Source of the DNA: Hordeum vulgare subsp. vulgare
Taxonomy: Eukaryota > Streptophyta > Magnoliopsida > Poales > Poaceae
Length of the DNA: 64,000 bases
NCBI RefSeq assembly: GCF_904849725.1
Contig: NC_058519.1
Location: 651,547,387 to 651,611,386 of the forward strand
Direction: 5' to 3'
Shown: piece after piece, positions 23,095 through 34,936 of the stretch
Position numbering within the stretch: the stretch's first letter is position 1
How the letters are laid out: each line of letters opens with the position of its first letter
Notes under the pieces: generated by a model
Database searches by the model: none
The model's input: only the letters and a program-made list of their open reading frames with translations
What the model was told of the DNA's origin: nothing
Program-made: the position numbers and the translations under genes

Positions 23095-23906
23095 GTTATT
23101 CTTAAGACAACTCTATCTATTTGATCCCTTTCACCCATATGCATATCATTTTCATGCCCAAGCAAGTATTGCTCTAAGGGATCAGTAGGAGGCACGACAA
23201 TAGAAGCTAAGGCAATAGTTTCATCCTTACTATGCAACTCTTTTTCATGAGGTTGTCTACCAAACTTGGAGAAATTGAACTCATGTGACACACCTTCAAA
23301 GCCAATAGTGACAATTTGCTTCTCACAATCAATATGAGCATTGACGGTATTGAGAAAAGGTTTGCCAAATATGATGGGACAAAAGCTATCTTGTGCGGTA
23401 GCAAGAACGAGGAAATCAGTAGGATACTTCGTTTTACCACACAAGACTTCAACATCCCTAACAATTCCCACAGGGCAGATAGTATCTCTATTGGCAAGCT
23501 GAATAGTTACATCAATAGGGTCTATCTCAACAGGTGCAATCTCGTCCTTAATTTCATCGTATAAGGATTGAGGTATTGCACTAACACTAGCACCCACGTC
23601 ACATAAACCATGATAACAATGATCTCCTATCTTAACAGAAACCACAGGCATGCCAAAAACATGCCTATGTTTGTCTCTAGCGTGAGGTTTAGCAATTCTA
23701 GCAGCATCTTCACAGAAGTGAATATTATGTCCCTCAACTTCTTCAGACCGAAGATCTTTGATAAGAGCAATGCTAGGTTCAACTCTAATTTGCTCAGGGG
23801 GTGTAGGTGTTCTAATGTAGCCTCTACGTATCATAGTTGAAGCTTTAGAATGATCCTTTATCCTAATAGGGAAAGGTGGTTTCTCAATGTAAGCATTGGG
23901 AACCAC
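22929..23906 (-). pseudogene. Aspartic protease region of element A
   Basis: Retroviral-type aspartic protease fold with catalytic CDVGASVSAIP near 23590 and the flap and strand region PIIFGKPFLNT near 23370. The frame ends out of register because a 19-bp segment present in element B (31630-31648) is missing at about 23107. Gag upstream lies in another frame. Confidence 0.88.
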
Positions 23907-24043
23907 AGGATCATTATAGGCAATGACTTTCTCTTCAACTGGAGTGGGTTTAACTACATTGACTTCTAAAGGAGGATGATATTTAAACCACTTCTCTTTG
24001 GGAAGATCAATATGGGCAGCAAAGGATTCACACTGTGAAGCTA

Positions 24044-24807
24044 CTATCTCAGAGTCAAGTCCATACTTAGCGCTAAAGTCACAAAAAGTATTTTTGTCTC
24101 AGCAAAGGATTTAACGCAATCAAAAGTGAAATTCATACTTGACTCCTTACCTTCTTCAAGCTCCCAATCTTCAGAGTTGCGTTTCATTCTCTCCAATAAA
24201 TTCCATTTGAAGTCAATATCTCTCTTCATAAAAGAACCGGTACAAGAAGTGTCAAGCATGGTGCGATCATCATGAGAGAGCCGAGCATAGAAGTTTTGAA
24301 TGATAATTTCTCTCGAGAGCTCATGATTGGGGCATGAATATAGCATTGATTTAAGCCTCCCTCAAGCTTGAGCGATGCTTTCACTGTCACAAGGCCAAAA
24401 ATTATTAATATAATTCCGATCACCATGTACTAAATGCATAGGATAAAACTTTTGATGAAATTCCAATTTCAACCGATTGTAGTCCCATGATCCAGTATCA
24501 TCACATAGCCTATACCATGTCAACACCTTATCCTTCAAAGATAAAGGAAAGACCTTCTTCTTGACCTCATCCTCGGGCACACCTGCAAGCTTAAATAAAC
24601 CACAAACCTCATCTACATAGATTAGATGCAAGTCTGGATGTGATGTTCCATCTCTTGTAAAAGGATTAGCCAGCAGTTTCTCAAGCATACCCGAAGGAAA
24701 TTCAAAGAAAATATTTTCAGTAGGTGCAGCAGGTTGAGGAGCAACTCTTTGTGCTTCCGTTCGAGGTGAAGATACCCGAACAAGCCCCTCAAAGGATTAG
24801 TATCCAT
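24044..24807 (-). pseudogene. Gag of element A, frameshifted
   Basis: It starts at ATG 24807 (MDTNPLRGLF, as in element B) and contains the Gypsy gag core (LKDKVLTWYRL, FHQKFYPMHLVHGDRNYI, NHELSREIIIQNFYARLSHDDR). The frame changes near 24690, and a stop lies near 24360, so no full capsid-like protein can be made. Confidence 0.88.
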
Positions 24808-24884
24808 AGTGACAAGTGACAATAAATTTCAGCACACTATATGAATGTTTCCTTACCAAGTTCCACTTACCAAAGGCGCTTCAC

Positions 24885-24902
24885 TCCCCGGCAATGGCGC
24901 CA
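24885..24902 (-). other. Primer-binding site of element A
   Basis: On the minus strand TGGCGCCATTGCCGGGGA starts 11 nt after the 5' LTR. It complements the 3' end of plant tRNA-Asp apart from one base, the primer used by Athila-lineage elements. Confidence 0.85.
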
Positions 24903-24913
24903 GAAAAGAGTCT

Positions 24914-26436
24914 TGATGACCCACAAGTATAGGGGATCAAACATAGTCCTTTCGATAAGTAAGAGTGTCGAACCCAACGAGGAGCAGAAGGATCTGACAA
25001 GTGGTTTTCAGCAAGGTAAAATCTGCACACACTGAAATTTTCGGTAACAAGTGATTTGTGTGGTGAGATGATTCATAGCAAGCAACAAGTAAAAAAAGTA
25101 GCAACGGTGCAGCAAAGTGGCCCAATCCCATTTGTAGCAAGGGACAAGCCTGGACAAAGTCTTATAGGAGGAAAAACGCTCCCGAGGACACACGGGAATT
25201 TCTGTCATGCTAGTTTTCATCATGTTCATATGATTCGCGTTCGTTACTTTGATAGTTTCATATGTGGGTGGACCGTTGCTTGGGTAGTGCCCTTACTTGG
25301 ACAAGCATCCCACTTATGATTAACCCCTCTCGCAAGCATCCGCAACTACAAAAGAAGAATTAAGACAAAGTCTAACCATAGCATTAAACTAGTGGATCCA
25401 AATCAGCCCCTTACGAAGTAACACATAAACTAGGGTTTAAGCTTCTGTCACTCTAGCAACCCATCATCTACTTACTACTTCCCAATGCCTTCCTCTAGGC
25501 CCAAATAATGGTGAATTTTTATGTAGTTGACGTTCACATAACACCACTAGAGGAAAAACAACATACAACACATCAAAATACCGAACGAATACCAAATTCA
25601 CATGACTACTATTAGCATGACTTATCCCATGTCTTCAGGAACAAAAGTAACTACTCACAAAGCATAATCATATTCATGACCACAGAGGTAATGAGTAGCA
25701 TCAAGGATCTGAACATAAACTCTTCCACCAAGTAATCCAACTAGCATCAACTACAAAGAGTAATCAACACTACTAGCAACCTTACAAGTACCAATCGGAG
25801 TCGCGAGACGGAGATTGGTTACAAGTGATGAACTAGGGTTTGGAGATGAGATGGTGCTGATGAAGATGTTGATGGTGACGAGTCCCCTCCGGTGAGAGGA
25901 GTGTTGGTGATGACGATGGCGACGATTTCCCCCTCCAGAGGGAAGATTCCGCGGCAGGATCGTTCTGCCGGAGCTCTAGATTGGTTCTGCTCAAGTTCCA
26001 CCTTGTGGCGGCGGCGAAACCACGAAAAAGCTCCTCCTTGATTTTTTTCTCGACGAAACCCTTCATATAGCAAAAGAGGGAGGCAAGTGGGCCAGCAGGG
26101 TGCCCACAAGCCCTCATGGCGCGGCCAGGGGGGTGGCCGCGCCGTGCAGGCTTGTGGCCACCTGCACGCCCCCCTTAGCACTTCTTCGGCCCAGTATTTT
26201 TGATAAATCAGGAAAAAAATCCTTGTTGATTTTTACGGCGTTTGGAGTTGTGCAGAATAGGTATCTCAACTTTGCTCCACTTTCAGGTCAGAATTCCAGT
26301 TGCCGGTATTCTCCCTCTTCATGTAAACCTTGCAAAATAAGAGAGAAAAGGCATAAGAATTGTACCGTGAAGTGAAATAACAGCCCAAGAAGCGATAAAT
26401 ATCAACATGAAAACATGATGCAAAATGGGCGTATCA
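24914..26436 (-). repeat. 5' LTR of element A
   Basis: 1523 bp, equal in length to the partner at 16284-17806. It contains the hairpin and TATA-like module described at 26098. Confidence 0.95.
26098..26165 (-). promoter_or_regulatory. GC-rich hairpin plus TATA-like box, element A 5' LTR
   Basis: Same arms as the 3' LTR copy, with loop AGGGGGGT. The TATA-like CTATATGA (26070 to 26063) follows on the minus strand about 30 nt after the stem. Confidence 0.8.
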
Positions 26437-26441
26437 AGAGG

Positions 26442-27761
26442 CAAAGTATATTCTCGAGTATTAGCAGTTGAGTTGTCAATTCAACCACACCTGGAAGACT
26501 TAGTATCTGCAGCAAAGTTTCAGTAGGGAAGTAGTGTGATAGTAACGGTAGCAGCGGTAATAGTAGCAATAGTGACAGCAGTAGCGGTAAAGTAACTTAG
26601 CAAGGACCGGTAGGAAAAGCTCGTAGGCATTGGATCGGTGATGGATAATTATGTCGGATGACATTCATCATGTAACAGTTGTAACATAGGGTGATATGTA
26701 ACTAGCTCCAGTTCGTCAATGTAATGTAGGCATGTATTCCGTATTTAGTCATACGTGCTTATGGAAAAGAACTTGCATGACATCTTTTGTCCATCCCTCC
26801 CGTGGCAGCGGGGTCCTAATGGAAACTAAGGGATATTAAGGTCTCCTTTTAATAGAGAACCGGAACAAAGCATTAGCACATAGTGAATACATGAACTCCT
26901 CATACTATGGTCATCTCCGGGAGTGGTTCCGGCTATTGTCACTCCGGGGTTGCCGGGTCATAACACATAGTAGGTGACTACAACTTGCAAGATAGGATCA
27001 AGAACACACATATATTGATGAAAACATAATAGGTTCAGATCTGAAATAATGGCACTCGGGCCCTAGTGACAAGCATTAAGCATAGCAAAGTAGTAGCAAC
27101 ATCAATCTTAGAACATAGTGGATACTAGGGATCAAACCCCATCAAAACTAACTCGATTACATGATAGATCTCATCCAACCCATCACTGTACAGCAAGCCT
27201 ACGATGTGATTACTCACGAACGATGAAGAGCATCATGGAATTGGCGATGAAGGATGGTTGGTGATGACGACAACGTCGATTTCCCCTCTCCGGAGCCCAG
27301 AATGGACTCCAGATCTGCCCTCCAGAGGAAGAACAGGTGGTGGCGGCGGCTCCGTGTCGTGTAATGCGATGAACTCTTCTATCTTAATTTTTCTGGGCCA
27401 GAGAGAATATATAGAGCTGGAGTTGGAGGCTGCGGAGCCACGATGGCCTCACAAGCCTGCCAGGCGTGACCTAGGGGGCGCCTCCGGGGCTTGTGGGCTC
27501 CTGGCTCTGTGTCTTCGGGTGATTCTTGCGCCAGTATTTTTTATATATTCCACAAAAAATCCTCGTAAATTTCGTGTCTTGTGGGCTCCCGGCTCCGTGT
27601 CTTCAGGTCATTCCTAGAACTTTTATTTCTGTGCAAAAACAACACCATGGCAATTCTGCTGAAAACAACGTTAGTCCGGTTAGTTCCATTCAAATATGCA
27701 AATTAGAGTCCAAAACAAGGGCAAAAGAGTTTGGAAAAGTAGATACGATGGAGAAACATTA
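26442..27761 (-). repeat. Proximal part of the 3' LTR of element C
   Basis: Collinear with 44820-46147. The outer end has mutated (reads AACATTA where CGTATCA is expected), next to the polypurine tract ACTCCCCCA at 27762-27770. TATA box AATATATAG at 27406-27414. Confidence 0.92.
27434..27508 (-). promoter_or_regulatory. GC-rich hairpin upstream of the TATA box, element C 3' LTR
   Basis: Outer arms GGAGCCA and TGGCTC, then CACAAGCC and GGCTTGTG, around a GC core. The minus-strand TATA box CTATATATT follows within about 20-30 nt. Confidence 0.75.
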
Positions 27762-28294
27762 ACTCCCCCAAATTTAAATCCTTGCTTGTCCTCAAGCAAT
27801 TCAGTTCACAAACTGAAAGAGACAAAAGAAAAAACTTTTACGAACTCTGTTTGATCTTGTTGTTGTAATTATGTCTAACTCATATTCGGATTTTCAGCAA
27901 GATCATAAGCTAACCACATAAGCAATAACATTTAGGTCTCATGGTGTACTCATATCAATGGCATAATCAACTAGCGAGCAATAATAAGAAGTTTCAAACG
28001 TCAACACTTCAATCAAAACAATCATAAAACAATATGAACAGATGGTATCTCGCTAGCCCTTTCTAAGACCGCAAAACATAAATGCAGAGCACCTTCAAAG
28101 ACCAAGGGCTGACTGAAGATTGTAATTCATGGCAAAGAAGATCCAGTCACAGTCATACTCAATACCAATTAAAAGCAAAGCATAAAAATGACGGAGGTGC
28201 TCCCTAACTGGTGCTTTTAATAAGAAGAGGAGGACTCAACAGAAACGTAAATAGATAGGCCCTTCGCAGAGGGAAGCATTGATTTGCAGAGGTG
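27762..28294 (-). other. Element C interior next to the 3' LTR, non-coding
   Basis: Polypurine tract followed by AT-rich untranslated sequence. It continues beyond element B at 38482. The B target duplication AGGTG lies at 28290-28294. Confidence 0.8.
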
Positions 28295-29814
28295 TGATAC
28301 GTCCATTTTGCATCATGCTTTCATGTTGATATTTATTGCTTTTTGGGCTGTTATCACACTTCAAGGTACAATACTCATGCCTTTTCTCTCTTATTTTGCA
28401 AGGTTTACATGAAGAGGGAGAATGCCGGCAACTGGAATTTTGGCCTGAAAAAGGAGCAAGTTTGAGATACCTATTCTGCGCAACTCCAAAAGCCGTGAAA
28501 ATCAACGTGGATTTTTTAGGATTTAAGAAAATACTGGGCCGAAGAAGTGCCAGAGGGGCGCGAGCAGGTGGCCACAAGCCTGCTAGGCGCGGCCACCCCT
28601 GTGGCCGCGCCTAGGGGACTTGTGAGCTCCCTGCTGGCCCACTGGCCCCCCTCTTTTGCTACAAGAAGGGTTTCGGTCTGGAAAAAATCAGGAGGAGGCT
28701 TTTCGGAGGATTCGCCGCCGCCACGAGGCGGAACTTGAGCAGAACAAATCTAGAGCTCCGGCAAGACGATCCTGCCGGGGAAACTTCCCTCCCGGAGGGG
28801 GAAATCGTCGCCATCGCAATCACCAACACTCCTCTCATTGGAGGGGACTCATCACCATCAACATCTTCATCAGCACCATCTCATCTCCAAACCCTAGTTC
28901 ATCTCTTGTAACCAATCTCCGTCTCGCGACTCCGATTGGTACTTGTAAGGTTGCTAGTAGTGTTAATTACTCTTTGTAGTTGATGCTAGTTGGATTACTT
29001 GGTGGAAGAGTTTATATTCAGATCTTTGATGCTACTCATTACCTCTCTGGTCATGAATATGATTATGCTTTGTGAGTAGTTACTTTTGTTCCTGAGGACA
29101 TGGGATAAGTCATGCTATAAGTAGTCATGTGATTTGGTATTCGTTCGATATTTTGATGTGTTGTATGTTGTTTTTCCTCTAGTGGTGTTATGTGAACGTC
29201 GACTACATAACACTTCACCATTATTTGGGCCTAGAGGAAGGCATTGGGAAGTAGTAAGTAGATGATGGGTTGCTAGAGTGACAGAAGCTTAAACCCTAGT
29301 TTATGCGTTGCTTCGTAAGGGGCTGATTTGGATCCACTAGTTTAATGTTATGGTTAGACTTTGTCTTAATTATTCTTCCGTAGTTGCGGATGCTTGCGAG
29401 AGGGGTTAATCATAAGTGGGATGCTTGTCCAAGTAAGGACAGTACCCATGCACCGGTCCACCCACATATCAAACTATCAAAGTAACGAACGCGAATCATA
29501 TGAACATGATGAAAACTAGCATGACAGAAATTCCCGTGTGTCCTCGGGAGCGTTTTACCTCCTATAAGACTTTGTCTAGGCTTGTCCCTTGCTACAAAAT
29601 GGATTGGGCCATGTTTCTGCACTGTTGTTACTTTTGTTACTTGCTACTTGCTATGAATCATCTCACCACACAACTACTTGTTACCGATAATTTCAGTGCT
29701 TGCAGATATTACCTTGTTGAAAACCACTTGTCAGATCCTTTTTCTCCTCGTTGGGTTTGACACTCTTACTTATCGAAAGGACTACGATAGATCCCCTATA
29801 CTTGTGGGTCATCA
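28295..29814 (+). repeat. 5' LTR of element B
   Basis: 1520 bp, TGATACGTCC to GGGTCATCA. The 3' partner is 1505 bp, so they differ by small deletions as well as scattered substitutions. Confidence 0.95.
28563..28635 (+). promoter_or_regulatory. GC-rich hairpin, element B 5' LTR
   Basis: Arms AGCAGG with CCTGCT, CACAAG with CTTGTG, and GGCGCGGCCAC with GTGGCCGCGCC pair in nested order. The TATA-like position that follows reads CTACAAGAA (28659-28667), a worn form of the CTATATGAA in element A. Confidence 0.8.
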
Positions 29815-29825
29815 AGACTCTTTTC

Positions 29826-29843
29826 TGGCGCCGTTACCAGGGA
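29826..29843 (+). other. Primer-binding site of element B
   Basis: TGGCGCCGTTACCAGGGA, 11 nt after the LTR. Complementary to the tRNA-Asp 3' end with two changes. Confidence 0.85.
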
Positions 29844-29920
29844 GTGAAGCGCCTTTGGTAAGTGGAACTTGCTAAGGAAAGATTTATATAGTGTGCTGAA
29901 ATTTATTGTCACTTGTCACT

Positions 29921-32116
29921 ATGGAAACTAATCCTTTGAGGGGCTTGTTCGTGGTATCTTCACCTCGAACGGAACCACAAAGAGTTGCTCCTCAACCTGC
30001 TGCACCTACTGAAAATATTTTCTTTGAATTTCCTTCGGATATGCTTGAGAAACAGCTGGCTAATCCTTTTACAGGAGATGGAACATCACATCTAGACTTG
30101 CATCTAATCTATGTAGATGAAGTTTGTGATTTATTTAAGCTTGCAGGTTTGCCCGAGGATGAGGTCAAGAAGAAGTTATTTCCCTTAACTTTGAGGGATA
30201 AGGCGTTGACATGGTATAGGCTATGTGATGATACTGGATCATGCAACAACAATCGGTTGAAATTGGGATTTCATCAAAAGTTTTATCCTATACATCTAGT
30301 ACATCGTGATCGGAATTATATTTATAATTTTTTGCCTCGTGACAGAGAAAACATCGCTCAAGCTTGGGGGAGGCTTAAACCAATGTTATATTCATGCCCC
30401 AACCATGAGCTCTTGAGAGAAATTATCATTCAGAACTTCTATTCTCGGCTTTCTCATGATGATCGCACCATGCTTCACACTTCTTGTACCAGTTCTTTTA
30501 TGAAGAAAGATATTGACTTCAGATGGAATTTATTGGAGAGAATTAAACACAACTCTGAAGATTGGGAGCTGGAAGAAGGTAAGGTGTCAGGTATGAATTT
30601 CAAGTTTGATTGCGTTAAATCCTTTGTTGAAACAAATACTTTTAGTGATTTTAGCGCTATGTATGGACTTGACTCTGAGATAGTAGCTTCATTGTCTGAA
30701 TCATTTGCTGCTCATATTGATCTCCCCAAAGAGAAGTGGTTTAAATATCATCCTCCCTTAGAATTCAATGTAGTTAAACCCAATCCAGTTGAAGAGAAAG
30801 TCATTGCCTATAATGATCCTCTTGTTCCCAGTGCTTACATTGAGAAACCACCTTTCCCTGTTAGGATAAAGGATCACTCTAAAGGTTCAACTGTGATACG
30901 TAGAGGCTACATTAGAAAACTTACACCCCGTGAGAAAATTAGAGTTGAACCTAGCATTGCTATTATCAAAGATCTCCTGTCCGACAATGTTGATGGCCAT
31001 GATATTCACTTCTGTGAAGATGCTGCTAGAATTGCTAAACCACACGCTAGAGACAAACATAGGCCTATTGTTGGCACGCGTGTTGTTTCTGTTAAGATAG
31101 GAGATCATTGTTATCATGGTTTATGTGCCGTGGGTGCTAGTGTTAGTGCAATACCTCAATCCTTATATGATGAAATCAAAGACGAGATTGCAGCTGTCGA
31201 GATAGAACCCATTGATGTCACTATTCAGCTTGCCAATAGAGATACTATCTGTCTTGTGGGAATTGTTAGAGATGTTGAAGTCTTGTGTGGTAAGATGAAG
31301 TATCCTGCTGATTTCCTCGTTCTTGCTACCACTCAAGATAGCTTTTGTCCCATCATATTTGGCATACCCTTCCTTAATACCGTCAATGCTCATATTTACT
31401 TTGAGAAGCAAACTGTCACTGTTGGCTTTGAAGGTGTGTCACATGAGTTCAATTTGTCCAAGTTTGGTAGACAACCTCATGAAAAGGAGTTGCCTAGTAA
31501 GGATGAAACTATTGCCCTAGCTTCTATTGCCGTGCTTCCTACTGATCCTTTAGAGCAATACATGCTTGAGCATGAAAATGATATGCATATGGATGAAAGG
31601 GATGAGATAGATAGAGTTGTCTTAGAACAATATCCTATCCTTAAGAACAATTTGCCTGTTGAAATGCTTGGGGATCCACCCCCACCAAAGGGTGATCCTG
31701 TGTTCGAGCTTAAACAGTTGCCTGATACTCTTAAGTGTGCTTATCTTGATGAAAAAGAGATATATCATGTTATTATTAGTGCTAGCCTCTCAGAGCATGA
31801 CGAAAAGAAGTTACTAAAAACTCTGAGGAAGCACCGTGCTACTATTGGATATACTCTTGATGATCTTAAGGGCATTAGTCCCACTCTATGCCAGCACAAG
31901 ATTAAAACTGATCCTGATTCCAAACCAGTTGCTGATCAGCAACGGAGCTTAAATCCTAAGATGAAAGAGGTAGTAAGAAAAGAAATACTAAAGCTCCTGG
32001 AAGCGGGTATAATCTATCCTATTGCTCATAGTGATTGCGTGAGTCCGGTGCATTGCGTCCCTAAGAAGGGAGGTATTACCGTTGTCTCTAATGATAAGGA
32101 TGAATTGATCCCATAG
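29921..32116 (+). pseudogene. Gag-protease-RT (first part) of element B
   Basis: About 730 codons in one frame from ATG 29921 (METNPLRGLF). Gag core at about 30180-30530, protease at about 31080-31400, start of RT at about 31900. The protease active site reads CAVGASVSAIP: the catalytic Asp is Ala (GCC at 31127-31129), whereas element A has Asp. The frame ends at TAG 32114-32116, where element A has Gln; RT continues in the same frame after the stop. A fused gag-pol with no stop between gag and protease is the apparent original state. Confidence 0.92.
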
Positions 32117-32137
32117 AGGATTATTACTTGCTATAGG

Positions 32138-33103
32138 ATGGTGATCGATTTTAGGAAATTGAATAAAGCCACTAGGAAAGATCATTACCCTTTGCCTTTT
32201 ATCGACCAAATGCTAGAAAGACTGTCTAAACACACACACTTCTGCTTTCTAGACGGTTATTCTGGTTTCTCCCAAATGCCAGTTGTGCAAGCTGATCAGG
32301 AGAAAACCACTTTCACCTGCCCTTTCGGTACCTTTGCTTATAGACGTATGCCTTTTGGCTTATGTAATGCACCTACCACCTTTCAAAGATGTATGATGGC
32401 TATATTCTCTGACTTTTGTGAAACGATTGTTGAGGTTTTCATGGATGACTTCTCCGTCTACGGGTCTTCTTTTGATGACTGCCTCAGCAACCTTGATCGG
32501 GTCTTGCAGAGATGTAAAGATACCAATCTTGTCTTGAATTGGGAGAAGTGCCACTTTATGGTTAATGAAGGCATTGTCTTAGGACATAAAATTTCTGAAA
32601 GAGGTATTGAAGTCGATAAGGCTAAGCTTGATGTAATCGAGAAAATGCCATACCCCACAGATATCAAAGGTATAAGAAGTTTCCTTGGTCATGCTGGTTT
32701 CTATAGAAGGTTCATTAAAAACTTCTCTAAGATTTCTAGGCCTCTTACCAATCTCTTGCAAAAGGATATTCCTTTTGTTTTTAACGATGATTGTGAGGAA
32801 GCCTTCGAAATACTTAAGAAGGCTTTGATAACTGCACCTATTGTTCAACCACCTGATTGGAACTTACCTTTTAAAATCATGTGTGATGCTAGTGATTATG
32901 CTGTTAGTGCTGTCCTAGGGCAAAGAGTTGATAAGAAGTTGAATGTTATTCACTATGCTAGTAAAACTCTAGACAGTGCCCAAAGAAACTATGCTACTAC
33001 GGAAAAGGAATTTTTAGCAGTCGTGTTCGCATGTGAAAAGTTCAGGTCTTACATAGTTGATTCCAAAGTCACTATTCACACTGATCACGCCGCTATTAAG
33101 TAA
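32138..33103 (+). pseudogene. Reverse transcriptase and RNase H of element B
   Basis: Continues the frame of the upstream ORF. It contains MVIDFRKLNKATRKD, the catalytic FMDD (VEVFMDDFSVYG, near 32440) and RNase H with CDASDYA and IHTDHAAIK. A 46-bp deletion at about 33112-33120 relative to element A, bounded by AAGAA, removes the end of RNase H and shifts the frame into integrase. Confidence 0.92.
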
Positions 33104-33123
33104 CTATTGGAGAAGAATTTGAT

Positions 33124-34485
33124 TTGCATGTTATCGATAGGAAGGGTGCTGATAACCTAGTAGCTGATAACTTGTCTTGGTTGGAGAATGTTCTTGATGA
33201 CCCACAACCTATTGATGATAGCTTTCCTCATGAGCAATTGAATGTCATCAATACTCCACGTAGTGCACCGTGGTATGCTGATTATGCAAACTATATCGTT
33301 GCCAAATATATACCACCTAGTTTCACATACCAGCAAAAGAAGAAATTCTTCTTTGACTTGAGACATTACTTTTGGGATGATCCTCACCTTTGTAAGGAAG
33401 GAGTAGATGGTATTATTAGGCGTTGTGTATCTGAACATGAGCAGGGACAAATCCTAGAGAAGTGCCACTCCAAGGCCTACGGAGGACACCATGCGGGAGA
33501 TAGAACCGCACACAAGGTATTGCAATCAGGTTTCTATTGGCCCACTCTCTTCAAGGATGCCCGTAAGTTTGTCTTGTCTTGTGACGAATGTCAAAGAATA
33601 GGTAATATCGGTAAACGTCAGGAAATGCCTATGAAATATTCACTTGTCATTGAACCATTTGATGTCTGGGGCTTTGATTATATGGGATTTTTTCCAAAAT
33701 CCAACGGGTATACTCATATCCTAGTTGCTGTTGATTACGTCACTAAGTGGGTAGAAGCTATCCCCACTAGTAGTGCCGATCACAACATCTCTATCAGGAT
33801 GCTTAAAGAAGTTATTTTCCCTAGATTTGGAGTCCGTAGATATCTAATGACCAACGGTGGTTCACATTTCATTCATGGTGCTTTCCGTAAAACACTTGCT
33901 AAGTACGATGTCAACCATAGAATTGCGTCTCCCTATCACCCTCAGTCCAGTGGTCAAGTAGAGCTAAGCAATAGAGAGATTAAATTGATTCTGCAAAAGA
34001 TTGTCAATAGGTCTAGAAAGAATTGGTCTAAGAAGCTCGATGATGCACTGTGGGCTTATAGAACTGCCTATAAGAATCCCAGGGGCATGTCTCCGTACAA
34101 AATGGTGTACGGTAAAGCATGTCATTTACCTCTTGAGCTAGAGCATAAAGCTTATTGGGCAATCAAAGAGCTCAACTTTGATTTCAAACTTGATGGTGAG
34201 AAGAGGTTATTTGATATTAGCTCGTTTGATGAATGGAGAACTCAGGCATATGAGAATGCCAAGTTGTTCAAAGAAAAGGTTAAGAGGTGGCGTGATAAAA
34301 GGATACAAAAGTGTGAGTCCAATATAGGTGATTATGTCTTGCTATATAATTCTCGTTTAATATTTTCTGCAGGCAAGCTTCTCTCTAAATGGGAAGGTCC
34401 TTACATTGTTGAGGAAGTATATCGTTCCGGTGCTATCAAGATCAACAACACGGAAGGTTATTTTCCAAGAGTGGTAAATGGATAG
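33124..34485 (+). pseudogene. Integrase of element B
   Basis: 453 open codons: HHCC zinc region (GHHAGDRTAHK, CDECQRIG), catalytic Asp in GFDYMG, and Glu in GQVELSN. The second catalytic Asp is Asn (MTNGG, codon 33853-33855), so strand transfer should be abolished even though the frame is long and open. The C-terminal region ends at TAG 34483-34485, where element A reads on to HYISGTP. Confidence 0.92.
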
Positions 34486-34631
34486 AGAATCAAGCACTAT
34501 ATCCGAGGTACTCCCATAAATGTTGAAAGCAATATTATCAATACCATAACTCCGGAGGAATACCTAAGGGATATTTATCAGCCTGTTTCAGACTTCGAAA
34601 ACGAAGAGGTATGTGATTCGGTAAGTAAATA

Positions 34632-34936
34632 GACTCCAAAACTTTTCCAGTAGGAATTTTTCTCCGTTTTGGAATATTTAGAAAAATAGAAAAAATTGAA
34701 GTAGTCCGGAAAGCGCACGAGGAGGCGATAAGCCTGCCAGGCGCGGGCCACCCCCTGGCCGCGCCTAGGGGGCTTGTGGCCACCTCGTGTGCCTCCCGGA
34801 CTCCGTTTTCCTATAGAGTACTCCTTCTGGTCTGGAAAAAATCATTATATATTCTCCCGTAAGGTCTGACCCTCGTATCACGCAAATTTCCTGTGTTTTC
34901 TTTTCGAGCATGTTTCTGCTGCAGATCTAGATCGCT
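34632..34936 (+). promoter_or_regulatory. Internal LTR-promoter-like segment upstream of ORF3, element B
   Basis: Order: GACTCCAAAAC, TTTTGGAATATTTAG, a hairpin of about 100 nt (34703-34802; outer arms AGTCCGG and CCGGACT, inner GGCGCGGGCCA and TGGCCGCGCC), then GGTCTGGAAAAAATCA (also present in the LTR after its hairpin), then TATA box ATTATATATTC (34844-34854), then the ORF3 ATG 83 nt on. It resembles the LTR promoter region at about 28480-28690. Function as an ORF3 promoter is inferred. Confidence 0.68.

Larger units (their letters stand above)
16284..26436 (-). mobile_element. Element A: Athila-lineage Gypsy retrotransposon, full length
   Basis: Inserted in the 3' LTR of element C, with GGAGG (16279-16283) and AGAGG (26437-26441) as target duplication with one mismatch. 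LTRs of 1523 bp each start TGATACGTCC and end GGGTCATCA on the minus strand. Minus-strand order: 5' LTR, primer-binding site, gag, protease, RT, RNase H, integrase, promoter-like hairpin segment, ORF3, 3' LTR. Pol is broken by stops and frameshifts. It is the same family as element B but in the opposite orientation. Confidence 0.95.
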
